A stretch of 64,000 nt of DNA from Oryzomonas sagensis (GCF_008802355.1 NZ_VZRA01000001.1:1482525-1546524); one strand, 5' to 3'; positions 48,111-57,488 are shown, counted from the stretch's first letter. Notes: generated by a model from the sequence alone, not told the origin. A program made the numbers and translations.

Positions 48111-48683
48111 TTATCCTTTGATCTCCGTCGAGACGGACACCATGGCCGGGCGCAGCAGGCGATCCTTCAGCAGGTAGCCTTTCTGGTATTCCTCCACAAC
48201 CGTGTTGGGGGGGAATTCATCGGTCGGCACCTGGGCCATGGCCTGGTGGAAGGCCGTGTCAAAGGGGGCGCCGACCGCTTCGACCGGCGTCACGTTGAAT
48301 TTTCGGAGCGACGCCAGCAGCATGGTGTGGGTCATGCGAATCCCCTCCACCAGGGCGGGCAACCCGTCCTCGGAGGCATGGCCCAGGGCGCGCTCCAGGT
48401 TGTCCAGTACCGGCAGTATCTCCTCGATCAGCGACTTGTAGCCGTAATTGAGCAATTCCTCTTTTTCGCGATTGGTACGTTTGCGCAGATTTTCCAGATC
48501 GGCCCGTTCCCGCAGGAAGCGGTCCCAGTTCTCCCGCGCTTCCTTTTCCTTGGCGGCGAGCTGCTCCTCGAGGGACAGGGGCTCGACCTCCGGTACTCCG
48601 GCTGCGGTTTGGTCTGCGGCGCCGCCACCCTGGCCGGCGGCTTGTTCGGCGTTCTTCGGTTCTACGGTATCGTGCGCTTTCAT
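48111..48683 (-). CDS. grpE: Nucleotide exchange factor GrpE
   Basis: A 190-residue dimeric co-chaperone that releases ADP from DnaK. After an acidic, variable first 40 residues it has the long helix ([37 protein letters not shown]) and the conserved [12 protein letters not shown]. The beta-wing domain has [20 protein letters not shown] and ends RPAMVSVS. It lies about 42 bp after hrcA, in the normal operon order. Confidence 0.96.
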   Translation of the reverse strand: MKAHDTVEPKNAEQAAGQGGGAADQTAAGVPEVEPLSLEEQLAAKEKEARENWDRFLRERADLENLRKRTNREKEELLNYGYKSLIEEILPVLDNLERALGHASEDGLPALVEGIRMTHTMLLASLRKFNVTPVEAVGAPFDTAFHQAMAQVPTDEFPPNTVVEEYQKGYLLKDRLLRPAMVSVSTEIKG

Positions 48684-48725
48684 GGTCGCTTATAATCCTC
48701 TTTCTAAGATATACTGCGTTGCGGC

Positions 48726-49757
48726 TCAGGTTTCCGCGAGCATCCGGCTTACCAGGCGAGCGGTGTAATCGACGATGGGGATGACGCTGGAGTAGCCCAT
48801 CCGGGTGGGGCCGATCACCCCCAGCAACCCGACGGTATTGCTGCTGGTGACAAAACGGGATGTGATCAGGCTGACACCGGCCGATTGGCTCAGGGGGGAT
48901 TCGGAGCCGATATAGATCTGCACGCCATCGGCAGACATGCACCGTTCCAGGAGCTTCAGTAACTGCCCCTTCTGTTCGAAGGCGCGGAAAATATCCTTCA
49001 TGCGACCCACGTCGTTGAATTCCGGCTGGTCGAGGATGCGGGCCTGGCCCTCGACGAATATTTCGTCTCCCTCACCGGAAACGGCCTGCTCGGTCATGCG
49101 CAGGGCGAGCAACATGAGGTTGTCGTACTGCATCTTCTCGGTGTGCATCTCTTCCAGGATGCGTTTCCGGGCCTGGGAGATGGTCAGCCCCTGCATCAGC
49201 TCGTTCAGGTAATTGCCCATGGTGATCAGGTCGGCCTGGGAAAATTCCGTATCGCTTTCCACCAGGCGGTTTTGCACCGTGCCGTTGCTGGATACCAGGA
49301 TCGCCAGCACCTTGTGGCTCCCGATGCGGATGAATTCGATATGGCGGAACACGTCCGACGTGAAGCTGGGCGCCACGACGATACCCATATAATTGGAGAG
49401 CGACGACAGGGTGCGGCTGGTCTCTTTGAGAATCCCCAGAAGCCCGGCCCCGGCTTCGCGGCAGCGGCGTATGATCAGCTTCTTTTCGTCACGGCTGACC
49501 TGCCGAAGCGCTACCAGGGAGTCCACGTAGAGTCGATAGGCTTTTTCGGTCGGCACCCGGCCGGCCGAGGTGTGGGGCGAGGTCAAAAGCCCCATCTCTT
49601 CAAGGTTGGCCATGACGTTTCTGATGGTGGCCGTCGAGAGGGGCAGGGCGTGTCTGCGCGCTACGGAACCGCTGCCGACCGGTTCGGCGGTGGCGATGTA
49701 ATCCTCGACAATCGCTTCAAGTATCTGTCTGCTTCTGGTCGACAGCTCCACGTTCAT
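48726..49757 (-). CDS. hrcA: Heat-inducible transcription repressor HrcA
   Basis: A 343-residue repressor that binds the CIRCE operator and is kept active by chaperonin. An N-terminal winged helix (RQILEAIVEDYIATAEPVGS, LSTATIRNVMANLEEMG) is followed by LTSPHTSAGRVPTEKAYRLY. The C-terminal GAF-like dimerisation region has MGIVVAPSFTSDVFRHIEF and the end VGLLGVIGPTRMGYSSVIP. The ATG at 49757 has GAGG seven bases upstream. A CIRCE element lies directly upstream, so it represses its own operon (hrcA-grpE-dnaK-dnaJ). Confidence 0.96.
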   Translation of the reverse strand: MNVELSTRSRQILEAIVEDYIATAEPVGSGSVARRHALPLSTATIRNVMANLEEMGLLTSPHTSAGRVPTEKAYRLYVDSLVALRQVSRDEKKLIIRRCREAGAGLLGILKETSRTLSSLSNYMGIVVAPSFTSDVFRHIEFIRIGSHKVLAILVSSNGTVQNRLVESDTEFSQADLITMGNYLNELMQGLTISQARKRILEEMHTEKMQYDNLMLLALRMTEQAVSGEGDEIFVEGQARILDQPEFNDVGRMKDIFRAFEQKGQLLKLLERCMSADGVQIYIGSESPLSQSAGVSLITSRFVTSSNTVGLLGVIGPTRMGYSSVIPIVDYTARLVSRMLAET

Positions 49758-49775
49758 GGCCAAACCTCAAAAAAA

Positions 49776-49800
49776 TAGCACTCAACATCAGGGAGTGCTA
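49776..49800. promoter_or_regulatory. CIRCE operator (HrcA binding site)
   Basis: TAGCACTC (49776-49783), nine bases, then GAGTGCTA (49793-49800). This is the CIRCE inverted repeat, except that the outermost bases do not pair. It lies just after the predicted start of transcription of hrcA. Confidence 0.93.
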
Positions 49801-49812
49801 GTTCTTGATTTC

Positions 49813-49841
49813 AAGGTAATAAGTGGTTCCTGATTTGTCAA
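49813..49841 (-). promoter_or_regulatory. Promoter of the hrcA-grpE-dnaK-dnaJ operon
   Basis: On the minus strand a perfect TTGACA (49841-49836) is followed after 17 bases by TACCTT (49818-49813). The predicted start near 49806 puts CIRCE in the early transcribed region, where HrcA would block transcription. Confidence 0.6.
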
Positions 49842-49887
49842 GGACAATAAGAAGCATTCCGGCGATTGTGCCGGTCCGTCAAATGGC

Positions 49888-49917
49888 TTGCCTCGGAAAG
49901 AGAAACGAGTATATAAT
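49888..49917 (+). promoter_or_regulatory. Sigma-70 promoter of murI
   Basis: TTGCCT (49888-49893) and a perfect TATAAT (49912-49917) are 18 bases apart, about 45 bp before the murI GTG. It probably drives murI, the GerMN gene and metH. Confidence 0.65.
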
Positions 49918-49962
49918 TCAAAATTCATCAGCGTTTAGGGGCTATTCGGGAGGAGTTCAGGC

Positions 49963-50781
49963 GTGTCTTGGCAGGGCATCGGCATATTTGATTCAGGGGT
50001 AGGGGGGCTGACGGTGCTGCGCGAGATCATCCGGACGCTGCCCCAGGAAGATACCATCTACTTCGGCGACACGGCCCGGGTGCCCTATGGCACCAAGTCA
50101 CCCGAAACGGTGTCCCGGTACGCCCAGGAAATCACGTCGTTTTTGTGCCGGCGGGATATCAAGCTGCTGGTCGTGGCCTGCAACACCGTGTCCGCCGTGG
50201 CGCTTCCCGGTCTTAAACGACAGTTCTCGCTCCCGGTTGTGGGGGTGATCGAGCCGGGGGCGCGCCGGGCGGTCGAAGTGACCCGCAGTGGCCGGGTAGG
50301 GGTGATCGGCACCGCCGGGACCATTCGGAGCAGCGCCTATACCCGTGCCATCAAGCGCCTCAAGCCCGACGCCTGTGTGCTGACCCGCGCCTGCCCGTTG
50401 TTCGTCCCCCTGGCCGAGGAGGGGTGGACCGACAATCAGGTGGCGCGCCTTACGGCCGAGAGTTACCTGCGCGAACTCAAAGAAGCCGGGATCGATACCC
50501 TGGTGTTGGGCTGCACCCACTACCCGCTGCTCAAGCCGCTCATCGCCGATATCATGGGGCCGGACGTCACCCTGGTGGACTCGGCTGAAGAGACCGCTCG
50601 GACCGTGGCCGCCATTCTGGCCGACAAACACCTCCTGCGCCCTGCCGCGGAGGAGGGGAATCACCACTACTATGTCAGCGATATCCCGGCCGGATTCATC
50701 CGGGTGGGGAACCGTTTCCTGGGGGGGCGCCTGGGGGATGTGTATCAGGTGGACCTTGACAAAGACGGAGAGGAGTGCTGA
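49963..50781 (+). CDS. murI: Glutamate racemase
   Basis: A 272-residue cofactor-independent racemase supplying D-glutamate for peptidoglycan. The first catalytic cysteine is in LLVVACNTVSAVALPGL and the second in LVLGCTHYPLLKPLI. The N-terminal IGIFDSGVGGLTVLREI and FGDTARVPYGTKSPET are diagnostic. GTG start at 49963 after GGAGG. The next gene begins four bases after its stop, so it belongs to a transcript with the GerMN gene and metH. Confidence 0.96.
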   Translation: MSWQGIGIFDSGVGGLTVLREIIRTLPQEDTIYFGDTARVPYGTKSPETVSRYAQEITSFLCRRDIKLLVVACNTVSAVALPGLKRQFSLPVVGVIEPGARRAVEVTRSGRVGVIGTAGTIRSSAYTRAIKRLKPDACVLTRACPLFVPLAEEGWTDNQVARLTAESYLRELKEAGIDTLVLGCTHYPLLKPLIADIMGPDVTLVDSAEETARTVAAILADKHLLRPAAEEGNHHYYVSDIPAGFIRVGNRFLGGRLGDVYQVDLDKDGEEC

Positions 50782-50784
50782 CCC

Positions 50785-51393
50785 ATGCCATCGGTCCGGC
50801 GAAAACGTGTCAATATCGGTCTGGTGCTGCCGTTTCTGGTGATCGCCCTGGCGTTCGGCGGGATGCTCTGGCGAAAGTACCAAACCAGCTACAAGATTCC
50901 CACGGCACCGCAAACCAGGCAGCAATCGGGCACCCGCACGGTGGTGTTGTTCTTTGTGGCCGACGGCACCCGGCTGGTGCGCGAGGCCCGGGAACTGGAG
51001 TCGTGCAACGACACCGGGGCCTGCATCAAAAGCACGTTGGCTGCTCTTTTGAGCGGTCCTTTGGGGGACTATGACGAAGCCCTGCCGGAAAACACCGGTT
51101 TGAACAGCGTGCGCATAGAAGGGGGCACGGCCGTTGTGGATCTGAGCCGGGAGTTTGCCGCGGACCTGCCGTCCGGCAGTTCTGCGGAGATGTTGGCCGT
51201 GTATTCCATCGTCGATACGGTCTGCGCCAATTACCCCCAGATCAGCCGGGTGAAGCTGACGGTTGAGGGGAACGGCTCGACCGTGCTCAACCATCTGGAT
51301 CTGTCCGCCCCCCTGGCGCCGGACTATTCTCTGGAACAAGCGTCCGGACAGGCCCCGGCCGCCGCACCATCCACACCGAAAAAGGGAAAATGA
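50785..51393 (+). CDS. GerMN-domain protein, membrane-anchored
   Basis: A 202-residue protein with one N-terminal membrane helix (residues 10-27, IGLVLPFLVIALAFGGML), so the rest lies in the periplasm. The GerMN domain spans residues 50-165 (VVLFFVADGTRLVREARELE, SVRIEGGTAVVDLSREFA, AEMLAVYSIVDTVCANYPQI), with a Pro/Ala tail. GerMN domains occur in spore germination and cell-wall proteins. Next to murI this suggests a cell-envelope role, but no activity is known. Two cysteines (SCNDTGAC) could form a disulfide. Its stop overlaps the metH ATG (ATGA). Confidence 0.85.
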   Translation: MPSVRRKRVNIGLVLPFLVIALAFGGMLWRKYQTSYKIPTAPQTRQQSGTRTVVLFFVADGTRLVREARELESCNDTGACIKSTLAALLSGPLGDYDEALPENTGLNSVRIEGGTAVVDLSREFAADLPSGSSAEMLAVYSIVDTVCANYPQISRVKLTVEGNGSTVLNHLDLSAPLAPDYSLEQASGQAPAAAPSTPKKGK

Positions 51394-53816
51394 TGAAGCC
51401 ATTCCTCGAAGCCATCCAAGAAAAGGTGCTCATTCTCGACGGGGCCATGGGCACCATGCTCCAGGAACGGGGCTTGAGGCCGGGGCAGTCCCCGGAGGAG
51501 CTCAACCTGACCATGCCGGAGGTTGTTGCGTCGGTGCACCGTGATTATGTGGAGGCCGGGGCCGATATCATCATCACCAATACCTTCGGCGGCAGCCGTT
51601 TCAAACTGGCCCACTACGGCCTGGAGGGGCGGTTGGCCGAGATCAATGCCCGCGCCGTCCAGATCGCCCGCACGGAAGCGGTCGGCAGGGCGTATGTGGG
51701 CGGTTCCATCGGTCCCACCGGGCAATTCGTGGAGCCTGTGGGCGAAATCCCCTTCGACGAGATGAAGGCCGCCTTCCGCGAACAGGCGGCGGCGCTGATC
51801 GACGCCGGGGCCGACCTGCTCAGCCTGGAGACGTTTCTGGACATCAAGGAGTGCCGCGCCGCCCTGATCGCCATTCGCGAGATCTCCGGGACGATTCCGG
51901 TCATCGCCATGCTGACCTTCGACGACAACGGCCGCTCGGTGCTGGGTACGCCCCCCGAGTCCGCCGCCATCACCCTGGCCGCTGCCGGGGCCGACATCAT
52001 AGGCTCCAACTGCGGACTGGGGGTGGAGGGCATCTACGATATCCTCTGCAGGATGCGCACGGTGACCCAGCTGCCGCTGATCTCCCAGGCCAACGCCGGT
52101 TTGCCGCGACTCGTCGACGGCGCCACGGTCTTTCCCGGGACACCGCAGGAGATGGCCGCCTATCACGAACGGATGATCGGGATGGGGGTGCGGGTGATCG
52201 GTGGCTGCTGCGGCACCACGCCCGCCCATATCCGCGTCATGAAGGAGGCGCTCGGCACGGTGCAGCAGCCTTGGCAACCGCGCCCGGAGACGACCGGCGT
52301 GACGTTCCTTTCCAGCCGTTCCGGCTGGGCGGCGGCGGGGGGCGGCAGCAAGACCGCCATCATCGGCGAGCGGATCAATCCCACCGGGAAAAAGGTTTAC
52401 TCCCAGGAGCTCCTGGACGGCAAGGTGGCTTACATCCGCCGCGAGGCCATGGAACAGGTCGCGGCCGGAGCGACCCTGCTGGACGTGAATGTCGGGGCGC
52501 CGGGCATCGACGAGCCGGCCGCCATGGAGCGCGCCGTGTTCTGCGCCGCCGCTGCCGCCGGTGTGCCGCTGGTGCTGGATTCCTCCAGCCCGGCTGCCCT
52601 GGAGCGCGGGCTCAAGGCGGCGGACGGCAAGGTCCTGATCAACTCGGTTTCCGGGGAGGCCAAGAGCCTGCGCCGTGTGCTGCCCCTGGCCAAAAAGTAC
52701 GGGGCCGCCGTGATCGGCCTGGCCCTGGACCAGAAGGGTATCCCCGATACCGCCGAGGGGCGGCTGGCCATCGCCCGCCGCATCCGCAACGCCGCCCGGC
52801 GGCACGGCATCCCGGACGCCGATATCATTATCGACTGTCTGACCCTGACGGTCAGCGCCGAGCAGAAGCGGGCCGCCGAAACCCTGCGGGCCATCCGGCT
52901 GGTCAAACAGAAACTGGGGCTTTCCACGGTGCTGGGGGTCAGCAACATCTCATTCGGCCTGCCCCAGCGGCCGCTGATCTCGTCGGCATTCTTCGCCATG
53001 GCCATGGAGGCCGGGCTGGATGCCGCCATCATCAACCCCAAGGACGGCGCCATGATGGCGGCTTGGCGCTCGGCCATGGTGCTTTTGAACCGCGATCACC
53101 AGGCGGCGGTCTATATCGAGGCCTACCGCGGCGAACAGGCAGCGGCAACCGTTCAGGCGGCCGCGGCATCCGACGCCCCGCTTTCCCTCCGCGAACGCCT
53201 CTCCCGGGCGGTCATCGACGGCGACCGGGACGGCATCGTTCCCCTGGTGGAGGAGGCCCTGCGTGCGGGGCTGGCCCCGATGCAGGTCAGCAACGAGGGT
53301 TTTTTGCCCGGTCTTGAGGAGGTGGGGCGGCGTTTTGAGAAGAATATCTTCTTCCTGCCCCAGGTCATGCAGTCGGCCGACACCATGCAGGCCGGTTTCG
53401 TCCGCCTGAAAGAGGAGATGAAGGGGCAGGCGTTCGAGAGCCGCGGCCGCATCCTGATGGCCACCGTGGAGGGGGACATCCATGACATCGGCAAGAACAT
53501 CGTCTGTACCCTGCTGGAAAATCACGGCTTCCAGGTCTTCGATATCGGCAAGAACGTCTCGGCAGCCACCATCATCGCCAAGGCAAAGGAGTACGCCGTC
53601 GACGCGGTGGGACTCTCGGCCCTGATGACCACCACCATGTCCGAGATGGACAATGTGATCAAACGGCTCAAGGCCGCCGGGGTAAAGACCTTTACCATGG
53701 TGGGGGGGGCGGTGGTTACCCAGGAATACGCCGACCGGATCGGCGCCGATCTCTATGCCCGCGACGCCATGGAGGCGGTTGCCAGGATCAAACGGCTGCT
53801 GGGCGTCGAGGGGTGA
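51390..53816 (+). CDS. metH: Cobalamin-dependent methionine synthase, short form without activation domain
   Basis: An 808-residue enzyme transferring methyl from methyltetrahydrofolate through cobalamin to homocysteine. Domains: homocysteine-binding barrel (residues 1-300; VLILDGAMGTMLQERGL, zinc cysteines in NCGLG and GGCCGTTPAHI), pterin-binding barrel (IIGERINPTGKKVYSQ, DVNVGAPGIDEPAAME), a B12 cap (ISNEGFLPG-like VSNEGFLPGLEEVGRRFEK) and the B12-binding domain with the axial ligand His698 in EGDIHDIGKNIV. The C-terminal AdoMet-dependent reactivation domain of E. coli MetH (about 330 residues) is absent, so reactivation must use another protein. It depends on the cobalamin made by the operon at 19-24 kb. 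Confidence 0.95.
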   Translation: MMKPFLEAIQEKVLILDGAMGTMLQERGLRPGQSPEELNLTMPEVVASVHRDYVEAGADIIITNTFGGSRFKLAHYGLEGRLAEINARAVQIARTEAVGRAYVGGSIGPTGQFVEPVGEIPFDEMKAAFREQAAALIDAGADLLSLETFLDIKECRAALIAIREISGTIPVIAMLTFDDNGRSVLGTPPESAAITLAAAGADIIGSNCGLGVEGIYDILCRMRTVTQLPLISQANAGLPRLVDGATVFPGTPQEMAAYHERMIGMGVRVIGGCCGTTPAHIRVMKEALGTVQQPWQPRPETTGVTFLSSRSGWAAAGGGSKTAIIGERINPTGKKVYSQELLDGKVAYIRREAMEQVAAGATLLDVNVGAPGIDEPAAMERAVFCAAAAAGVPLVLDSSSPAALERGLKAADGKVLINSVSGEAKSLRRVLPLAKKYGAAVIGLALDQKGIPDTAEGRLAIARRIRNAARRHGIPDADIIIDCLTLTVSAEQKRAAETLRAIRLVKQKLGLSTVLGVSNISFGLPQRPLISSAFFAMAMEAGLDAAIINPKDGAMMAAWRSAMVLLNRDHQAAVYIEAYRGEQAAATVQAAAASDAPLSLRERLSRAVIDGDRDGIVPLVEEALRAGLAPMQVSNEGFLPGLEEVGRRFEKNIFFLPQVMQSADTMQAGFVRLKEEMKGQAFESRGRILMATVEGDIHDIGKNIVCTLLENHGFQVFDIGKNVSAATIIAKAKEYAVDAVGLSALMTTTMSEMDNVIKRLKAAGVKTFTMVGGAVVTQEYADRIGADLYARDAMEAVARIKRLLGVEG

Positions 53817-53945
53817 TTCGTGGCGGTGATTTGGCGTGGATTTGACGGGGAGCCCTTTTTGAATCAACTATTTAACATGTTGCAGTTACTGGGGCTTTTG
53901 TGGTAACGTCACGTTGATTCCGTTATTTCGCGTACGGGTTTGCTC

Positions 53946-54470
53946 ATGGTTCTGGGGTTCAATCACAACGTCATGTATAAGGGAGAGATCTTCCACGTCC
54001 AAACCGAGGACAGTGGTGTCTCCTCTCCCCATATCATTACCCTGCTCTACCGGGGGGGCGTCATCCTCTGCTCCAAAAAGACCAGTTACGCCGACATCCT
54101 GAAGATTGAGAACCTTGAATCCGTGGTGGAAGAGTTGATGAAGGATCAGCACAAGGAGATGATGCGGCGTCTCAAATCGGGGGAATTCGACCAGCGCGCC
54201 TTTCAGGCCCCTCCTTCTTCCCGGGCAGGGGCTGTCGCCGACAAGCCGCCCGTTTCCCCGCCCGGTGCGGATTCCGGGCTCCTTTCTGCGCCGCTCGCTC
54301 CTCCATCTCCGTCATCCGCGAAAACCGATATCTCGCTCCTGTTCGCAACGCCTGTGCCGCAACAGGATGCCGCCGCCCGGCAGGAAGCGGCCGACCGCGA
54401 CAACGCCGCGAAAGAGGTGGTCAAGCTTGACGACGCCATCCTTGCGTTTTTCGGTGCCAATGACAAATAA
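53946..54470 (+). CDS. Hypothetical protein with conserved N-terminal domain, 174 residues
   Basis: I do not recognise a named family. From the ATG at 53946 the first 60 residues look like a compact beta-rich domain (MVLGFNHNVMYKGEIFHVQT, HIITLLYRGGVILCSKK). A short helix follows (VVEELMKDQHKEMMRRLKSG), then a Pro/Ser/Ala-rich linker and a C-terminal helix motif (VVKLDDAILAFFGA). No signal peptide or membrane helix. The layout (globular head, disordered linker, short terminal motif) suggests an adaptor that binds a partner through its tail. A TTG two codons upstream is an alternative start. It is 130 bp after metH and 93 bp before the sensor kinase. Confidence 0.75.
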   Translation: MVLGFNHNVMYKGEIFHVQTEDSGVSSPHIITLLYRGGVILCSKKTSYADILKIENLESVVEELMKDQHKEMMRRLKSGEFDQRAFQAPPSSRAGAVADKPPVSPPGADSGLLSAPLAPPSPSSAKTDISLLFATPVPQQDAAARQEAADRDNAAKEVVKLDDAILAFFGANDK

Positions 54471-54563
54471 TCCTGGTCGTGGGGGCTTTACCTCGAACGG
54501 ACGGTCACATACGGCCCTTCGGCCGCAACAGCGACGTGCTGACATCGCACAGGGATACCATTA

Positions 54564-56066
54564 GTGTTCAAGAGCCTGACAACCCGCATTATTGCCACGA
54601 CCATTGTCCTGCTTGTTGGTGGCATCTTCATCTATACCTTTTTTAACGTCCGCCAGCAGCAGTCCCAGCTGATCGATACGGCCCGCGAAAATACCGAATT
54701 GCTGCTCCATACCGTAGAAAACAGCATCTACAACACCATGCACCTGGGAAACGTTCAGGACGTGAGTTCGATCCTGGCCATGATGGGGCAGCACAACCAG
54801 TTGGTCGGCGTGCGCATCTTCCATCCCCATGGGGTGATCCTGCGCTCGTCCAACCCGGCCGAGGTCGGCCAGGTCGTCGGCATGGATGACTATCGATTGT
54901 ACCTGAATCCCAAACATTACGGCATCTTCGACCTCCCCCCCTACGGTGAGGTGCTGTCCATGGTCAAGCCGATTTACAACGAAGCGGCGTGCCACACCTG
55001 CCACGGCAGCAAGGCCAAGGTCATCGGCATCCTCAATGTGGACTACTCGCTCTACCGGACCAAGATGCAGATGTTGACGGCTTCGCGCATCTTCATCGCC
55101 TCTTCGGTTGCCATCACCTTTTTTCTCTCCATCACCATTTCCTTCATACTTTTCAAGTTTGTCAAAAAGCCTCTGGACAGCATGACCGCCAACATGTCGC
55201 GGGTAGAAAACGGCGACCTGAGCGTGCGCATCGACTACCGGGGCACGGATGACGAGATCGGCAAATTGATCAACAGTTTCAACTCCATGGTGGACCGGCT
55301 CGAGGTGACCAAAAAGGAGTTGGAGCAGTATCATTTCCAACAGTTGGAACGGGCGGACCGCCTGGCCGCCATCGGCGAGATGGCCGCCGGCATCGCCCAC
55401 GAGATCAAGAACCCGCTGGCAGGCATTTCCGCCGCGGTGAGCATCATCAGGGACGACATGGAACCGGACGACCCGCGCAGCGGCATCCTCAAGGAGGTGC
55501 TGCAACAGGTGCAGCGCCTGGACAAGACGGTCAACGACCTGCTCTTCTTCGGCAAGCCTTCGGTCCCTGAACTGGCTTGCATCGACATCAGCGATATTAT
55601 CGAGAAAACCCTCAAGTTCGCTTCCCAGCACCGGGGGGTAAAGCATATCGAACGGCAACTGGAGTTCGCCCCCGGCCTTCCCACGGTGTATGCCGACGGC
55701 AAGCAGATGCAGCAGGTGTTTCTCAACCTCATCCTGAACGCCTTTCAAGCCATGAGCGAAGGGGGGAGGCTGACCATCAGCACCAGCCTGTCCACCCGCC
55801 AGGGACGCGACCATGTGCGGATAGACGTGGCCGATACCGGCCCCGGTATCCCCCCCCAGATCCAGGAAAAGATCTTTACGCCGTTTTTCACCACCAAGGC
55901 CCAGGGCACCGGCCTGGGGCTGCCCATATGCTACAAGCTGATCAACCTGCACAACGGCTTTTTCACCGTTGCCAACAACACCCCCCGCGGCACCATATTC
56001 ACCATAGAGCTGCCGGCCTGCAGCGTTCATGACATCGAAGAGGTAAGGAGAGCGCATGAAACGTAA
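54564..56066 (+). CDS. Membrane sensor histidine kinase with a periplasmic c-type heme motif
   Basis: A 500-residue sensor kinase. Membrane helices at about residues 8-27 and 171-198 bracket a periplasmic domain carrying one CXXCH motif, CHTCH at residues 143-147, which is expected to bind heme c covalently. A HAMP linker ([20 protein letters not shown]) is followed by a HisKA domain with the phosphorylated His in [15 protein letters not shown]. The ATPase domain has [26 protein letters not shown] and [16 protein letters not shown] start at 54564. The stop overlaps the start of the cognate NtrC-type regulator. A redox, NO or CO signal is plausible by analogy with known heme sensors, not proven. 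Confidence 0.92.
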   Translation: MFKSLTTRIIATTIVLLVGGIFIYTFFNVRQQQSQLIDTARENTELLLHTVENSIYNTMHLGNVQDVSSILAMMGQHNQLVGVRIFHPHGVILRSSNPAEVGQVVGMDDYRLYLNPKHYGIFDLPPYGEVLSMVKPIYNEAACHTCHGSKAKVIGILNVDYSLYRTKMQMLTASRIFIASSVAITFFLSITISFILFKFVKKPLDSMTANMSRVENGDLSVRIDYRGTDDEIGKLINSFNSMVDRLEVTKKELEQYHFQQLERADRLAAIGEMAAGIAHEIKNPLAGISAAVSIIRDDMEPDDPRSGILKEVLQQVQRLDKTVNDLLFFGKPSVPELACIDISDIIEKTLKFASQHRGVKHIERQLEFAPGLPTVYADGKQMQQVFLNLILNAFQAMSEGGRLTISTSLSTRQGRDHVRIDVADTGPGIPPQIQEKIFTPFFTTKAQGTGLGLPICYKLINLHNGFFTVANNTPRGTIFTIELPACSVHDIEEVRRAHET

Positions 56067-57429
56067 CAAGATTCTGGTTGTTGACGACGAACACCTGATC
56101 CGTTGGTCGTTGGAGCAAAACCTGAAGAAGCAGGGCTATGAGGTCGTTACCGCCGGCGACGGCGAGGAGGCGCTGCGCCTGGCCCGGGAAGAGCAGCCCG
56201 ACCTGGTGCTGCTGGACATCCAGATGCCGGGCATCAACGGCATCGAGGCCCTGGAAAAGCTCAAGGAGTACGACGAGGAGATCGTGGTCATCATGGTGAC
56301 CGCCCACGGCGGCCTCGAGACGGCGGTCAACGCCATGCGCCTGGGGGCCTACGACTATATCAGCAAGCCGTTCAATCTGGACGAACTGGCCATCATCATC
56401 AAAAAGGCGCTGGAGACCACGGACCTCAAACGCGAGGTGGCCCGTCTCCGCTCCGAGACGAAAAAATCCTTTCCGCCCAATATCATCGGCGAGAGCAGGC
56501 AGATAAAGCAGTTGATGGAGGTGCTGGACAAGGTGGCCAAGAGCGAGGCCTCCACGGTCCTGGTGCAGGGGGAGTCCGGCACCGGCAAGGAACTGGTGGC
56601 CAAGTGGATTCACTACAGTTCTAACCGCTCGGACAAGCCGTTCATCGCCATCAACTGCGCGGCGGTGCCGGCCACGCTTTTGGAGAGCGAGCTGTTCGGC
56701 CACGAAAAGGGGGCCTTCACCGACGCCAAGAACACCAAAAAAGGGTTGTTCGAACTGGCCGACGGCGGCACCGTGTTTCTGGACGAGATCGGCGACATGG
56801 AGATGGGGATGCAGGCCAAACTGCTCCGCTTCCTGGAGGACCGCTCGTTCCGCCGTATCGGCGGTGGCCGGGTCTTCACCGTCGATGTGCGCATCATCTC
56901 CGCCACCAACAAGGACCTGCAGAAGTCCATCGAGGAAAAATCCTTCCGCAACGACCTCTATTACCGTCTGCAGGTCATCCCCATCCACCTGTCGCCCCTG
57001 CGGGAGCGCAAGGAGGACATCATCCCCCTGGCCAACCATTTCATCGGGGTCTACAACAAGGACTTCAACAAGAAGGTGCAGGGCATCGCCGGCATGGCTG
57101 AGCGGATCCTCGCGGATTACGGCTGGCCGGGCAACGTGCGGGAACTGAAGAACGTCATCGAGCGGGCCATTATCCTGGGTAACGAGGACACGCTCATGCT
57201 GGAGCACCTGCCCCTGGAGATCGTCGCCAAGACCACCCCCCAGAGCGGCCCCCCCCTGGCGACCTTCCGGCTGCCGGCCGAGGGTATCGATATCGAGGAG
57301 GTGGAAAAGGAGTTGATCCGCCAGGCCCTCGACAGTACGGAGTGGAACCAGTCCAAGGCCGCCAAGAAGCTCAGCCTGGGCATCGACGCCTTCCGCTACC
57401 GGATGAAGAAATTCGGGTATTTGAAATAG
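56056..57429 (+). CDS. NtrC-family sigma-54 response regulator with GAFTDA loop
   Basis: A 457-residue regulator partnered with the heme sensor kinase. Receiver domain (residues 5-120): ILVVDDEHLIRWSLEQ, phosphorylated Asp in LVLLDIQMPGINGIE, YDYISKPFNL. AAA+ domain: Walker A VQGESGTGKELVAKW, Walker B VFLDEIGDMEMGMQ. The sigma-54 contact loop reads GAFTDA (Asp223 replaces the usual glycine), coded by GAC. C-terminal Fis-type helix-turn-helix (WNQSKAAKKLSLGIDAFRYR). ATG at 56056 overlaps the kinase gene by 11 bases. Targets are unknown; a sigma-54 promoter was not found nearby. Confidence 0.93.
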   Translation: MKRNKILVVDDEHLIRWSLEQNLKKQGYEVVTAGDGEEALRLAREEQPDLVLLDIQMPGINGIEALEKLKEYDEEIVVIMVTAHGGLETAVNAMRLGAYDYISKPFNLDELAIIIKKALETTDLKREVARLRSETKKSFPPNIIGESRQIKQLMEVLDKVAKSEASTVLVQGESGTGKELVAKWIHYSSNRSDKPFIAINCAAVPATLLESELFGHEKGAFTDAKNTKKGLFELADGGTVFLDEIGDMEMGMQAKLLRFLEDRSFRRIGGGRVFTVDVRIISATNKDLQKSIEEKSFRNDLYYRLQVIPIHLSPLRERKEDIIPLANHFIGVYNKDFNKKVQGIAGMAERILADYGWPGNVRELKNVIERAIILGNEDTLMLEHLPLEIVAKTTPQSGPPLATFRLPAEGIDIEEVEKELIRQALDSTEWNQSKAAKKLSLGIDAFRYRMKKFGYLK

Positions 57430-57440
57430 CAGCGTGGATG

Positions 57441-57488
57441 GTGGATGGCAAATGGTAACGGTCTGTTTTTTCGCCGTTCGCCATCCAC
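57441..57488 (+). repeat. Hairpin of GTGGATGG-type units after the regulator gene
   Basis: GTGGATGGC (57441-57449) pairs with GCCATCCAC (57480-57488), with additional inner pairing AACGG/CCGTT and a T-rich loop. It is similar in style to the hairpin at 48035-48092. It may end the kinase-regulator transcript, but there is no T-run directly after the stem. Confidence 0.5.
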
